Shown here piece after piece: positions 24,976-32,767 of a stretch of 34,615 bases of DNA. The notes under the pieces were generated by a model. The model did not search any database. It was not told the origin of the DNA and saw only the letters and a program-made list of their open reading frames with translations. Numbering within the stretch: the stretch's first letter is position 1; every line of letters begins with the position of its first letter. A program made the translations under genes and the position numbers. The DNA is from Methanobacteriota archaeon (GTDB taxonomy: Archaea > Halobacteriota > Methanomicrobia > Methanomicrobiales > Methanospirillaceae), in the NCBI GenBank assembly GCA_029547605.1, contig JAKPPB010000009.1, positions 1 through 34,615 of the forward strand. The letters run 5' to 3'.

Positions 24976-25626
24976 ATGTGCGAGAACGAAGAAGGAACCC
25001 ATTTCCACTCACATTACCCTTCATTTGAAGCATGCGTCGCGTTCCATGGCCATGCCTGCCCGGGCCTTGCGACCGGGTACCGCGTTGCGACTGCCGCGAT
25101 GCGAACGCTCGGGGTTGCCCGCCCATACGACGAAGAGCTGGTCTGCGTCGCCGAGACCGATGCATGCGGGGTCGACGCCATCCAGGTGGTGACCGGCTGC
25201 ACCGCAGGGAAGGGAAACCTGGTCATCCATGACTACGGGAAGCACGTCTTCTCGTTCTTCTCCCGTGACCAGGACCGGGCCATCCGGGTGCGTGTCTGCC
25301 AGTCGGATATGCCTGAGCGGTCCGGAATGGACGAGCTGCGCAGGAAGGTCTTCTCCGGGACCGCATCGAAAGAAGAGGAGGCGAAGTTCCGGTCGCTGAT
25401 GCAGGCGGCAACGGCACATATCCTCTCGGTCCCGGAAAATGCGTTGCTGCGTATCCGCGATATTCCTGCGCACCCCCCGAAGAAGGCACGGATCTTTGCG
25501 ACCGTCACCTGCGCCCGCTGCGGGGAGCCGGTTGCCGACGCAAAGACGCGGGTGGTCGACGGATCAAGGGTCTGCATTCCCTGTGCCGAGGCACGCTCGC
25601 AGGAAGGGGAGCGCCGGACGGAATGA
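24976..25626 (+). CDS. FmdE-family protein (stand-alone, zinc-ribbon C-terminus)
   Basis: The protein has 216 residues; AGAGGT precedes the ATG. N-terminal FmdE domain about 12-155 with the conserved FHGHACPGL at 23-31 (His24, His26, Cys28), a second conserved site ETDACGVDAIQ at 60-70 (Cys64) and VTGCTAGKGNL at 72-82. C-terminal zinc ribbon with CARC at 179-182 and CIPC at 200-203. FmdE was named from formylmethanofuran dehydrogenase operons, yet many stand-alone FmdE proteins occur in archaea with unsettled roles, often read as metal or thiol sensors or accessory proteins. No fmd/fwd genes are nearby, so I would not call it a subunit of that enzyme. Its stop overlaps the TrmO-like gene as ATGA. 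CobN lies upstream, beyond a terminator. Confidence 0.9.
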   Translation: MCENEEGTHFHSHYPSFEACVAFHGHACPGLATGYRVATAAMRTLGVARPYDEELVCVAETDACGVDAIQVVTGCTAGKGNLVIHDYGKHVFSFFSRDQDRAIRVRVCQSDMPERSGMDELRRKVFSGTASKEEEAKFRSLMQAATAHILSVPENALLRIRDIPAHPPKKARIFATVTCARCGEPVADAKTRVVDGSRVCIPCAEARSQEGERRTE

Positions 25627-26057
25627 GCATCGAGCTGCACCCCATCGGGTATGTCAGGTGACCCTACCGTGAGCGGCGGGACGCCCCCCGGCAGGGACGG
25701 CTCTCAGATGCAGTCTCAGAGATCGTGATCGACCCAGCATATGAACCGGGGCTCTTCCGGGTCGCGGAGAAGACCCACCTCTTTGTCCTCTGCTGGTTCG
25801 ACCGTGCCGACCGGTCGACGCTCAGGGTTATTCCCCCGCACAACCCGGTCGAGCACGGGGTGTTTGCCACCCGATCGCCGGACCGCCCGAACCCCGTCTC
25901 GCTCTCGGTCGTCGACCTTCTCGGCGTGGAAGGCCGTGTCCTCCGGGTCCGCGGCCTGGACGCCCTTGACGGCACGCCGGTCATCGATATCAAGCCCTAT
26001 GCACCGGATATCGATGCCCCTTGCGGGGATGAGGAGGCCCGATTCCGGAGCCAGTGA
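25623..26057 (+). pseudogene. TrmO/TsaA-family (UPF0066) gene with in-frame TGA at codon 13
   Basis: From the ATG at 25623 (overlapping the fmdE stop) the frame reads MSIELHPIGYVR, then TGA at 25659-25661, then PYRERRDAPRQGRLSDAVSE and on without interruption to the stop at 26055-26057. The family consensus here is I-G-x-x-x-SPY-K/R-x-x-x-x-x-PRQ, so the TGA sits exactly where the conserved Ser should be. The rest is intact: EHGVFATRSPDRPNPVSLSVVDL (the RSPDRPNP signature) and VIDIKPYAPDID (the D-x-K-P-Y motif). TrmO methylates N6-threonylcarbamoyladenosine in tRNA using S-adenosylmethionine. Options: a point nonsense mutation (TCA to TGA is one change), a sequencing error, readthrough, or initiation at the GTG at 25725, which would remove the start of the SAM domain. 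Selenocysteine is not expected in this lineage. Confidence 0.8.
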
Positions 26058-26157
26058 AGAGATACGACGACGGAAATAAACTGGGAAGACCGGCATTGCG
26101 GGGAATAAAAGGACTTTGACTCCGGCACCACCCCTTCCCTGCCCGATACCGCGCGTT

Positions 26158-26376
26158 TCAGGACCCTGTTGTCCCCGCTGCCTCTGTCCCTGCCCCTTCC
26201 TCGGGCATCAGGAACCAGGCAGCGATATAGACGATCACCCCGATCCCCACCGAGAGGAGGGTCAGGACCACCCAGAGGATCCGGATCACGACGGGGTCGA
26301 TCTCAAAATAGGTGCCTATCCCCCCGCAGACACCGCCGAGCACCTTCCCTTCCTTCATCCGCATCAGCCGTTTCAT
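26158..26376 (-). CDS. PspC-domain membrane protein
   Basis: The product has 72 residues from the ATG at 26376; the frame extends upstream to 26451 but the family begins at MKRLMRMKEGKVLGG. PspC domain throughout: KEGKVLGGVCGGIGTYFEID, then PVVIRILWVVLTLLSVGIGV, IVYIAAWFLMPEE, with one strong transmembrane helix (about residues 31-54) followed by a short hydrophilic tail. In bacteria PspC is the membrane partner in the phage-shock envelope stress response; archaeal PspC-only proteins are common and their role is not established. It is transcribed toward the TrmO-like gene. There is no Shine-Dalgarno, so the transcript may be leaderless. Confidence 0.88.
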   Translation of the reverse strand: MKRLMRMKEGKVLGGVCGGIGTYFEIDPVVIRILWVVLTLLSVGIGVIVYIAAWFLMPEEGAGTEAAGTTGS

Positions 26377-26459
26377 GGAGAATACACGGCTTTTACCAGT
26401 AAAAAAGGTTCCTTTTCTCCCAAACCTGCATATCCCTTCACGATGAAGCATATGTAATC

Positions 26460-26942
26460 ATGGCGTACTTCTGCCAGCAGTGCGGGGAGTGCTGCAGTGT
26501 GATGGGGCAGGTCTTCTCCATTGTCCGGCAACTCGACGAGTTCCGTTTTCTCTTCCGGAACGAGTATACCGGCGACACCCGCGAGGTAGAGGTAGCGCTG
26601 CCCTTACGCCGGCTCTTCCTGGAATCGAAGGTTCCTGCACACTGGCAGAACCCCTGCCCGTTCCTGAGGCTCGATAATGCCCAGGGACTTGCCTTCTGCA
26701 CGGTGCACCTTACGAGGCCTGACATATGCCGGGAATACGAGTGCTGGCGGATACTCATCCTGGATGAAGAGGGGCGAAGAGTCGCCCGCGTCATGGAGAG
26801 GCGGTACCTCTGTCTTGAGGATGAGGGTCTTCGCGGTGAATGGGAGGAATTTCACAAGTCCCTTGATACACCCGATGACCGGGTGTGGGACGAGGCGGTT
26901 ATCCGTTTCTTCCGGGACCGTGGGTTGCATGTGCGGGTATGA
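26460..26942 (+). CDS. YkgJ-family zinc/iron-chelating cysteine cluster protein
   Basis: The protein has 160 residues. N-terminal cluster FCQQCGECCSVMG gives Cys5, Cys8, Cys11, Cys12, followed by CPFLR (Cys66), FCTVHLTRPDICREYECW (Cys80, Cys90, Cys95). This CxxCGxCC-(x)n-CPxL-(x)n-CxxHxxRPxxCRxYxC pattern is the YkgJ family (Pfam CxxCxxCC), proteins thought to bind zinc or an Fe-S cluster; their biochemical role is mostly unknown. The C-terminal 60 residues are charged helices (EEGRRVARVMERRYLCLEDE). It starts 83 bases after the divergent PspC start; no Shine-Dalgarno is evident. Confidence 0.88.
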   Translation: MAYFCQQCGECCSVMGQVFSIVRQLDEFRFLFRNEYTGDTREVEVALPLRRLFLESKVPAHWQNPCPFLRLDNAQGLAFCTVHLTRPDICREYECWRILILDEEGRRVARVMERRYLCLEDEGLRGEWEEFHKSLDTPDDRVWDEAVIRFFRDRGLHVRV

Positions 26943-27110
26943 ACGGCGGACCTTGTGTCCTCCGGTCCCCATGGATACGTGAAAAAAGGTGTCTCCTCTC
27001 ACAAACCACATGCCCCTTCCAAGCAGGGAACCAGTGCGCCAATATACCACTCCCTTTATTTACCTTCATGGTTGAGATGTAGTGAACCAAGGGAATGCAG
27101 GAGCATTATC

Positions 27111-27644
27111 GTGGAAGAGAAGGCAAATTCCCCCGGATCACAGAATGGTATGGCGGATGCATGCGGGTACCCTGAGACCGGAAAGGTGATGCTGGTCCGC
27201 CGGATAAGCCGCCTGGTCTTCCTCCTCGCGGTTCTCGGTTCCGGGATCCTGGCTGTCTCGCTCTTTATTTACGGATTCCTCGTCACACTCGCAAGCCTTG
27301 CCCATGCAGGCATGCACTTCTCCATGGAACTCGAGGCCATGAAGGAAGTAATGGCGATCTCCATCGAGATCATCGACCTCTTCCTGGTGGCGACGGTCTT
27401 CTATATCATCTCGCTTGGGTTCTACGAGCTCTTCATCTCGAAGGCACCCCTTCCCGGATGGCTCAAGATCTGCGACCTCGATGACCTGAAGGACAAGCTG
27501 CTCGGACTGGTGGTAATTGCCCTTGCAGTCCTCTTCCTCGGCGAGGCACTGACGTGGACAGGCGCAGCGGATATCCTCGGGTACGGAATCGGCACTGCCG
27601 CAACGATCATCGCAATCTCGCTCTACTTCTGGTCAAAGCACTGA
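27111..27644 (+). CDS. UPF0114 (YqhA-like) membrane protein, GTG start
   Basis: The GTG at 27111 is chosen because AGGAG lies at 27099-27103 with 7-nt spacing; ATGs at 27150 and further in lack such a site. The product has 177 residues. A polar N-terminus (1-28) precedes RRISRLVFLLAVLGSGILAV, and four transmembrane helices lie at about 34-56, 85-104, 128-146 and 153-173. Family marks are R-x-S-R-L in the first segment, a conserved acidic IEIIDLFLVATVFYIISLGFYELFIS, and DLDDLKDKLLGLVVIALAVLFLG. UPF0114 proteins are small membrane proteins of unknown function, broadly found in bacteria and archaea. It appears to be a single gene. Confidence 0.88.
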   Translation: MEEKANSPGSQNGMADACGYPETGKVMLVRRISRLVFLLAVLGSGILAVSLFIYGFLVTLASLAHAGMHFSMELEAMKEVMAISIEIIDLFLVATVFYIISLGFYELFISKAPLPGWLKICDLDDLKDKLLGLVVIALAVLFLGEALTWTGAADILGYGIGTAATIIAISLYFWSKH

Positions 27645-27657
27645 TCTGCACCACTCC

Positions 27658-27690
27658 TTTTTAGAGAAGGGCATTTCGTCCGCTTTTTTT
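27658..27690 (+). terminator. T-run terminators after the UPF0114 gene
   Basis: TTTTT at 27658-27662 and TTTTTTT at 27684-27690 follow the stop at 27644. Bare T-runs end transcripts in archaea. Confidence 0.5.
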
Positions 27691-27784
27691 GGGTCCGGCA
27701 GAGTGTGACACATTGCGGTCATCACCGCCTTCGAGAACATTGAAATGGTTCCCATCCCTCCCGTCAACATGCTGATTTGGCAGC

Positions 27785-29257
27785 CTACTCCCGGGTGACC
27801 GCCACCAGCCGCGAGATAAATGCCCGTGCCCAGAAGTAGGCGACGAGGCTCCCGATGATGTTGCCGATGATGATCCCTGCCCAGACCCCGTTCTCGCCAT
27901 ATCCAAGGTAAATCCCGAGGACGTAGACAAAGACTGCAACGAATGCGATCGTACGGAGGATGTTGATGACCAGGGATATCACCCCGCGCCCGGTCCCCTG
28001 GAAGACCGAGAGGGACATCATCCCGATGGGTATGAAGAGGAGCAGGACCGTGATCGCCTGCATGAAGAGCGCGATACGCGGGGCAAGGGAGGCCATGCTC
28101 TCGGTGTAGGCGAAGAGGAACGCGATCTGCGGGGCAAAGAGAAAGATGCCGGCGGCCATGACAACCGAGATGAGGGTCCCCAGGCGGACGGCATAGGCAT
28201 GGGCAGTCTTCAGGTGTTCAAAGTTCCTCGCCCCGTACGCAGCGCCGATGACGGATATGAGCGTCGTGCTGATTGCAATGACCGGGATGATGGCAAACAT
28301 GACCAGGCGCCATCCGGACGTGTACACGGCCACGGCATCAATGGTGGCAACCATCACGAGTACGATATTGATCATCACGCCGAGGACCGACATCAGGAAA
28401 AATTCGGCGCTTGCCGGAAGGCCAACCCGCAGGATATCGACGCTCATCTCCCGCTCGGGGACGAAGATTTTCGGGGAGATGGAGAGGTAGGTGTCCTGTT
28501 TCACGACAAACCAGTAGAGGATCACCAGCGATACGAGTGCCATGGAGATGACGGTCGCGATCGCAGCCCCTGCGATCCCCCACCCGGCCCCGTAGATCAG
28601 GACCGGGTCGAGGATGACGTTGAGGATGGACGATGCAGCCATTGCATACATCGTCCTCTTCGTGTCCCCTTCTCCGCGGAGGATCGCGTAGGCGATGGTA
28701 TTGAAGAGGATGAAGGCCGCCCCGCCAAAGACAATCCGCCCGTATTCGGCCGCAATCGGCGTCACCTCCCCTGCTCCCAGGAGCGCGGCGATCGGTTCGG
28801 CAAAGAGAACGAGCGGAAGCGTCAGGACTGCCGCAAACACCATCCCGATGAGTATCCCGTGCATGCCAGCGTTCTCTGCTTCACGCCTGTTACCTGCCCC
28901 GATGTACCTGGCAACTGCCGACGAGACCCCTGCACCGAGGCCGTTGCCGAGCCCGATGAAGACCATGAAGAGGGGAGTGATGAAACCGACGGCCGCAAGC
29001 GATCCGGGGCCAAGGCCTGCCACCCAGACGGCATCTGCCAGGTTGTAGAGGGACATCAGGAGCATGGCGAGGATCATGGGTCCCGAGAGCTTCCGGATTG
29101 CGACCTTCGGGTCCCCTGTCAGGAGTGTGACGCCTCTCGTGATGGCATGCTCGTGATCTTCCCTTCTCGCAGGATCGGGAGCATTGATATCGCCGGTGTT
29201 ATTCGGGGAGGAGTCGCTCTTCTGGATGCGGATCACCCGAGTTTGGCAGCGGGACAT
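27785..29257 (-). CDS. MATE-family efflux protein
   Basis: The product has 490 residues from the ATG at 29257. The same frame extends to 29854, but that part overlaps the divergent flavoprotein gene, is not family-like, and contains Pro/Arg-rich filler. A soluble N-terminal stretch of about 45 residues precedes the twelve-helix MATE core: LSGPMILAMLLMSLYNLADAVWVAGLGPG (helix 1, with the conserved N-x-A-D), GAGVSSAVARYIGAGNRREAE after helix 3, FNTIAYAILRGEGDTKRTM around helix 5, and GWGIAGAAIATVISM. The second half repeats the pattern (LRVGLPASAEFFLMSVLGVM; GAAYGARNFEHLKTAHAYAV). MATE proteins export organic cations or drugs using a sodium or proton gradient; the substrate cannot be read. It is divergent from the Isf-like flavoprotein gene with a 154-bp shared gap. 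Confidence 0.88.
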   Translation of the reverse strand: MSRCQTRVIRIQKSDSSPNNTGDINAPDPARREDHEHAITRGVTLLTGDPKVAIRKLSGPMILAMLLMSLYNLADAVWVAGLGPGSLAAVGFITPLFMVFIGLGNGLGAGVSSAVARYIGAGNRREAENAGMHGILIGMVFAAVLTLPLVLFAEPIAALLGAGEVTPIAAEYGRIVFGGAAFILFNTIAYAILRGEGDTKRTMYAMAASSILNVILDPVLIYGAGWGIAGAAIATVISMALVSLVILYWFVVKQDTYLSISPKIFVPEREMSVDILRVGLPASAEFFLMSVLGVMINIVLVMVATIDAVAVYTSGWRLVMFAIIPVIAISTTLISVIGAAYGARNFEHLKTAHAYAVRLGTLISVVMAAGIFLFAPQIAFLFAYTESMASLAPRIALFMQAITVLLLFIPIGMMSLSVFQGTGRGVISLVINILRTIAFVAVFVYVLGIYLGYGENGVWAGIIIGNIIGSLVAYFWARAFISRLVAVTRE

Positions 29258-29411
29258 GATGCCCGGCTGCCGTTTCTTGAGAATAAACTCGTAATAATTG
29301 GCAGGATTCGTGCTAATACCTGCCGGTAGGAGAAGTCTCCCGGATGCGCGGCTCTCCCCGACGCGGCGATGACCCGTGACCTTGATATGGTCCGGCCTCC
29401 ACCGGATGATC

Positions 29412-29990
29412 ATGCGTGTGGTTGCATTCAACGGAAGCCCGAGGAAGGGAGGGAACACGGAGTTCCTGTTGACGCGGGTGCTCGGTGTCCTGGAAGACGA
29501 GGGGATCAGGACCGAGCTCGTCCAGGTCGGCGGCGAGAAGGTACACGGGTGCACTGCCTGCGGGAAGTGCTTTGTGAACCAGGACCAGCGGTGCGTCTTT
29601 TCCGACGACATCATCAACGAGTGCATCGGAAAGATGGGTGCGGCCGATGGCATCCTTATCGGGTCGCCGACGTACTTCGCGGATGTCTCCACCGAGACGA
29701 AAGCCCTCATCGACCGTGCAGGCTTCGTGGCGATGGCAAACGGCGGGCTCTTCTCCCGGAAGGTGGGGGCGGCGGTGGTCGCGGCCCGGAGGGCTGGCGC
29801 GATCCATGTCTTTGACACCATCAACCACTTCTTCGGCATCAGCGGGATGTACACGGTCGGGTCGATCTACTGGAATATCGGCCTCGGGATGAACCCCGGC
29901 GACGTGGAGAAGGACGCTGAGGGCATCAGGACCATGGAGGCCCTTGGGGCAAACATGGCCTGGATCCTGAAAAAGATTGCATCAGGGTGA
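29412..29990 (+). CDS. Iron-sulfur flavoprotein (Isf)-like NADPH-dependent FMN reductase family protein
   Basis: The product has 192 residues from the ATG at 29412, where the family begins (MRVVAFNGSPRKGGNTEFLL); an ATG at 29406 would add two residues. The N-terminal flavodoxin-like fold holds the FMN phosphate loop GSPRKGGNT at 8-16. Next comes a compact Cys motif CTACGKCFVNQDQRC with Cys47, Cys50, Cys53 and Cys61 (C-x2-C-x2-C-x7-C), which in methanogen Isf proteins ligates a 4Fe-4S cluster. Then LIGSPTYFADVSTETKALIDRAG, the usual SPTY FMN site, and a C-terminal helix. Isf moves electrons from ferredoxin and has been linked to oxidative stress defence. The divergent MATE gene is not obviously related in function. 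Confidence 0.9.
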   Translation: MRVVAFNGSPRKGGNTEFLLTRVLGVLEDEGIRTELVQVGGEKVHGCTACGKCFVNQDQRCVFSDDIINECIGKMGAADGILIGSPTYFADVSTETKALIDRAGFVAMANGGLFSRKVGAAVVAARRAGAIHVFDTINHFFGISGMYTVGSIYWNIGLGMNPGDVEKDAEGIRTMEALGANMAWILKKIASG

Positions 29991-30283
29991 CTGGTTCCTT
30001 CGCTGTTCCGCAGGTTTCACTCGGGGGAGACGCCCCCTGCATCCAGCGCGAGGGATGAGATGGTTGGGACAAGGGGTTACTGAACCGTTTCCCTGACCAA
30101 AAATGACCCGCCTGGCAGGGGGCTGCCCTCGCCATCACTCTCGATGTGCCTGACGCCCGAGAAGATACATGTCGGAACTTCAACGAATCAGACTATCTCG
30201 TGCCCGGTGAGCAGGCGGTTGCATGTCCCTGCAAGGGCATTTGGTCTGTTCTCTCTCGATAACGAGGAGCCAAAAAGGGGTGG
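29991..30283. other. Intergenic gap, no gene; short hairpins
   Basis: There are 293 bases with no credible coding frame. Small inverted repeats include GGGGG-AGAC-GCCCCC (around 30025-30040) and a GCCA/TGGC pair around 30270-30285, next to the stop of the minus-strand gene at 30284. They may be terminators for the two converging transcripts. Confidence 0.4.
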
Positions 30284-30595
30284 CTACTGGGTCTTCGCAG
30301 CGTTCAGCCTCTCGACGATGAGCGAAAAGTCCCCGTCCATGGCATCGACCTCGACAAGCAACGGCCCGTAACAGGGCTTGACAAACGGGACGAGGATCTT
30401 CTTCTTCTTTCGCTTGAACCCCATTGCCATCGGGGAGGGGAGGAGGAGGTTGACGCCCCGGAACTCAAATCCCGGCGGGACCTCGTACCACTCGCTGCAG
30501 GTGTCCTTCACGTAGGCGTTCACCATGTCGACAGTCGTGTCCTTGAGGACGATCCCTGACATCAGCCGGTTGATGCAACGGGCGGGGGGTGCCAT
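30284..30595 (-). CDS. Hypothetical protein, 103 residues, leaderless-type promoter
   Basis: The product is soluble, with no signal peptide or membrane helix: LMSGIVLKDTTVDMVNAYVK, SEWYEVPPGFEFRGVNLLLP, a basic GFKRKKKKILVPF segment, and PLLVEVDAMDGDFSLIVERL. I do not recognise a family, but the mix of strands and one basic loop looks like a real folded protein. On the minus strand TTTATA at 30620-30625 is centred about 27 bases before the A of the ATG at 30595 and there is no Shine-Dalgarno, which is the layout of a leaderless archaeal gene; it also supports this start over the internal ATG at 30562. The RMD1-like gene lies just upstream on the same strand, 69 bases away. Confidence 0.7.
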   Translation of the reverse strand: MAPPARCINRLMSGIVLKDTTVDMVNAYVKDTCSEWYEVPPGFEFRGVNLLLPSPMAMGFKRKKKKILVPFVKPCYGPLLVEVDAMDGDFSLIVERLNAAKTQ

Positions 30596-30616
30596 GAGGA
30601 AACGTATGAACGGGAT

Positions 30617-30627
30617 GGCTATAAAGG
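30617..30627 (-). promoter_or_regulatory. TATA box for the 103-residue hypothetical gene
   Basis: The minus-strand sequence is CCTTTATAGCC, centred about 27 bases from the ATG at 30595, the spacing expected when transcription starts at or next to the start codon. Confidence 0.55.
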
Positions 30628-30664
30628 CAGTGAAGAGGGAAGCGCAGGTCTCAGCCGCGAAGGA

Positions 30665-31729
30665 TCAGTGGCCGGCGACGGGGAGGAGGAAGATGACGAT
30701 CTCGAATGCGATCAGGAGAATGATGATCCACTCCAGGAAATGGGCATGCTGGATGTTCACTTCATCAGAGAGCATCCGGTAGGTCTCCCTGATGGTCGCA
30801 AGTTTCCGGTTCACGCTGTCGGTCCACTGGCCGGACCGCAGCACCTGGAGGGCGGCGGCATATACCCGTGCATAGTAGACGTCTTCGGTGACCTTGATCA
30901 GGTTGTTGACGTCCTCGATCACCTCCGAGACCTCGGCCTGCTCGCTCATCAGGGCCTTCATTAATGCGCGGTACTTGAAGGACCTCGAGATCCACCACTG
31001 CCGGTCGGCGTTCTCGATGTCATCGTACATCCGCTCCATCTGGCGGGAGAGTTCCCGCTCGTAGAAGCGGAGCTCAAGGACCTGGACGGCTGCGTACTCG
31101 ATCAGCTCGATGAGGTCGAGAAGAGGGTCCGGTGAGAAGAGGATGGTCCCGTTCCAGGAGAGGACTGCCTTCTCGTCCGGGTAGTAACTGAAGGTATGCC
31201 GGAGCGTGTCCTCGCGGACCCCCTGCGAGAACCCTCCCTTCTCACCGAGGAGAATTGCCACCTGGTCTATCCCGGGGTCTTCCCGGTCGGCCTGGTAGAT
31301 GGTGTACTCTTCGTAGAACTCTGCATCGATGGGCCGTTCTCCAAGAACTGGCCTGAGGACCTCCCGGAGCTCGGAGAGCGCCCGCTCGAAGTGGGGAGAG
31401 AGCCCCTCGTGGGCGGCGAAGTGGAGGGCGGCCTCTTCGAGTGCGGTCGACGGGGCTTCCTGGTCTACGAGGCAGAGGCAGATGCTGATGGCGCCGAAGT
31501 CAAAGACCTTTGCCATCGCCGACAGTGTCCTGGTCCCACGCGGGGTGGAGATCGTCGAACCCTGGAGCCTTACAAGGAGCGGCGGCTCGGCGATGGTGAT
31601 GGAGGCAGGCCGCACCCTGTTGAAGCGGGAGCGCGAGGTGGGCGTGCTCGCCGCAAGTTCCCGTTCCAGGCAACGGAGGTCGACCTCGTCGCCGATATCG
31701 TAGATGCGGAAGAACCGGATGGAAAACAT
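30665..31729 (-). CDS. RMD1/YagE-family (DUF155) protein with C-terminal membrane helix
   Basis: The ATG at 31729 has a strong Shine-Dalgarno (GGAGGTGAG about 6 nt upstream), so the 24-residue extension from 31801 is rejected. The product has 354 residues. DUF155 marks: AKVFDFGAISICLCLV near 75, RFYERELSRQMERMYDDIEN around 220, WWISRSFKYRALMKALMSEQ, a long helical stretch NNLIKVTEDVYYARVYAAAL, then RKLATIRETYRMLSDEVNIQ and a terminal hydrophobic LEWIIILLIAFEIVIFLLPV helix. In yeast and bacteria relatives are membrane-associated helical proteins linked to mitochondrial translation or sporulation; the molecular activity is not known and the archaeal role is open. The C-terminal helix would tether it to the membrane with the bulk in the cytoplasm. 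Confidence 0.88.
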   Translation of the reverse strand: MFSIRFFRIYDIGDEVDLRCLERELAASTPTSRSRFNRVRPASITIAEPPLLVRLQGSTISTPRGTRTLSAMAKVFDFGAISICLCLVDQEAPSTALEEAALHFAAHEGLSPHFERALSELREVLRPVLGERPIDAEFYEEYTIYQADREDPGIDQVAILLGEKGGFSQGVREDTLRHTFSYYPDEKAVLSWNGTILFSPDPLLDLIELIEYAAVQVLELRFYERELSRQMERMYDDIENADRQWWISRSFKYRALMKALMSEQAEVSEVIEDVNNLIKVTEDVYYARVYAAALQVLRSGQWTDSVNRKLATIRETYRMLSDEVNIQHAHFLEWIIILLIAFEIVIFLLPVAGH

Positions 31730-32147
31730 CTCGCACTCACCTCCTGTGCCGGTAGGGTGGAGTGCGGGAGGGGATAAGCGTTTTCGGGCTGAACTCATCA
31801 TGAGGGGGTGTTTGGGGATATTCTGTCGGGAAACCCGGGAGGTGATCCTGCATCAGGTGGGTCTGGTATTTCCCGCCAGCCCCCGGACCCTCGCATTCCT
31901 GCATTGGTCCTCCTCACATGGGAAGTTCCGTGACAGGGATGCATGAACTTCTCCTGGCCCGGGAGGCCCCCCTGGTCCAGGTCCATCCTGAGGGAACCCT
32001 CATGGCGGGTATGCGTGAACCCTCACATTCGTGATCCGGCATGCCCTCTCTGCGTGTATATGCCACACTCTGCAGCCCTGATTGCGGTTCTCCCTGCCGG
32101 ATACGGAGACCGCATGTTTTTGAGATGGCAAGGCACACCTTTCTCCA
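31730..32147. promoter_or_regulatory. 418-bp divergent intergenic region, no gene
   Basis: It separates the minus-strand DUF155 gene from the plus-strand HdeD-like gene and has no credible reading frame. A TATA-like GTATATGCC at about 32057-32065 could serve the HdeD-like gene with a leader of some 60 nt. CTTATC near 31775 could serve the DUF155 gene. The middle (31880-32040) contains loosely repeated segments such as ATGCATGAAC / ATGCGTGAAC and several ACCCTC-type words, too diverged to define a repeat unit. Confidence 0.4.
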
Positions 32148-32741
32148 ATGCCAGGCATGCAGGCGGTTATGACGACACGGTCATGGACTTCGTCCCTCTT
32201 CGCGGGGGCCGTGGCAATTCTCCTCGGCGTGCTTCTTATCCTCGAGCCGGCACTCACGATCCGGCTCCTCCTCTATTCGCTCGGGATCGTTGCGGTGGTG
32301 GTCGCGATCCTCTTCTTTGCAGGGGTCGCGTTCTTCTCGCGTGGAGGAGGGCCTCTTGTCCCACTCCTGCTCGTGATTGGGGTCCTTGTCCTCGCGCTCG
32401 GAGTGCTCGCGTTTCTCAAGCCGGACCTGGTCGGCGGGTTCCTGGCGGTGATCGCCGCCGCCTTCCTGATCGTAGGAGGCCTTGGGGTTGCCTTTACCGG
32501 GGTGTTCCAGCGGTCAGGGTTCGCGGCACGGGCCCTCTCCCTGCTCGGCGGCGCACTCCTCACCATCCTCGGGCTCCTGTTTCTCTTCCATACAGGGTTC
32601 ACCGCGACGGTGGTCGTCCGCCTGGTGGGAGTCTTTTTCCTTGGTGCAGGGGTAGTCTTCCTTGTCGGCTCCGTGCTCCAGTGGTGGCGGGAGAGGAGGC
32701 ATGGGCCTCTTTATATCGACGCCGAACTCGTGGAGCGCTGA
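32148..32741 (+). CDS. HdeD-family (DUF308) membrane protein
   Basis: The product has 197 residues; the exact start is uncertain (ATG at 32148, 32157 or 32169, no good RBS). About six transmembrane helices are arranged as three DUF308 hairpins: FAGAVAILLGVLLILEPALT, GIVAVVVAILFFAGVAFF, LVPLLLVIGVLVLALGVLAF, GGFLAVIAAAFLIVGGLGVA, LSLLGGALLTILGLLFLFHT and LVGVFFLGAGVVFLVGSVLQ, then a charged tail ending YIDAELVER. HdeD is a small membrane protein of the acid resistance region in E. coli, but DUF308 proteins are widespread and most have no tested function. Single gene, divergent from the DUF155 gene. Confidence 0.85.
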   Translation: MPGMQAVMTTRSWTSSLFAGAVAILLGVLLILEPALTIRLLLYSLGIVAVVVAILFFAGVAFFSRGGGPLVPLLLVIGVLVLALGVLAFLKPDLVGGFLAVIAAAFLIVGGLGVAFTGVFQRSGFAARALSLLGGALLTILGLLFLFHTGFTATVVVRLVGVFFLGAGVVFLVGSVLQWWRERRHGPLYIDAELVER

Positions 32742-32767
32742 GCCTGGCACTCAGAGGACACGTTCTT

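Noticed and set aside
24976-25626. Subunit E of formylmethanofuran dehydrogenase
   Set aside because: The family match is good, but no fmd/fwd genes are nearby and many stand-alone FmdE proteins are not part of that enzyme.
25659-25661. Selenocysteine codon in the TrmO-like gene
   Set aside because: The residue replaced is a conserved Ser rather than Cys, selenoproteins are not expected in this lineage, and no SECIS-like element stands out after the stop. A mutation or error is simpler.
28199-29329. A 376-codon plus-strand frame opposite the MATE gene
   Set aside because: Its composition (Asp, His, Arg-rich, no hydrophobic core) is that of an antisense shadow of a membrane protein gene.
29258-29854. 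A 689-residue form of the MATE protein
   Set aside because: The extra 199 residues overlap the divergent flavoprotein gene, do not resemble MATE proteins and lack an RBS.
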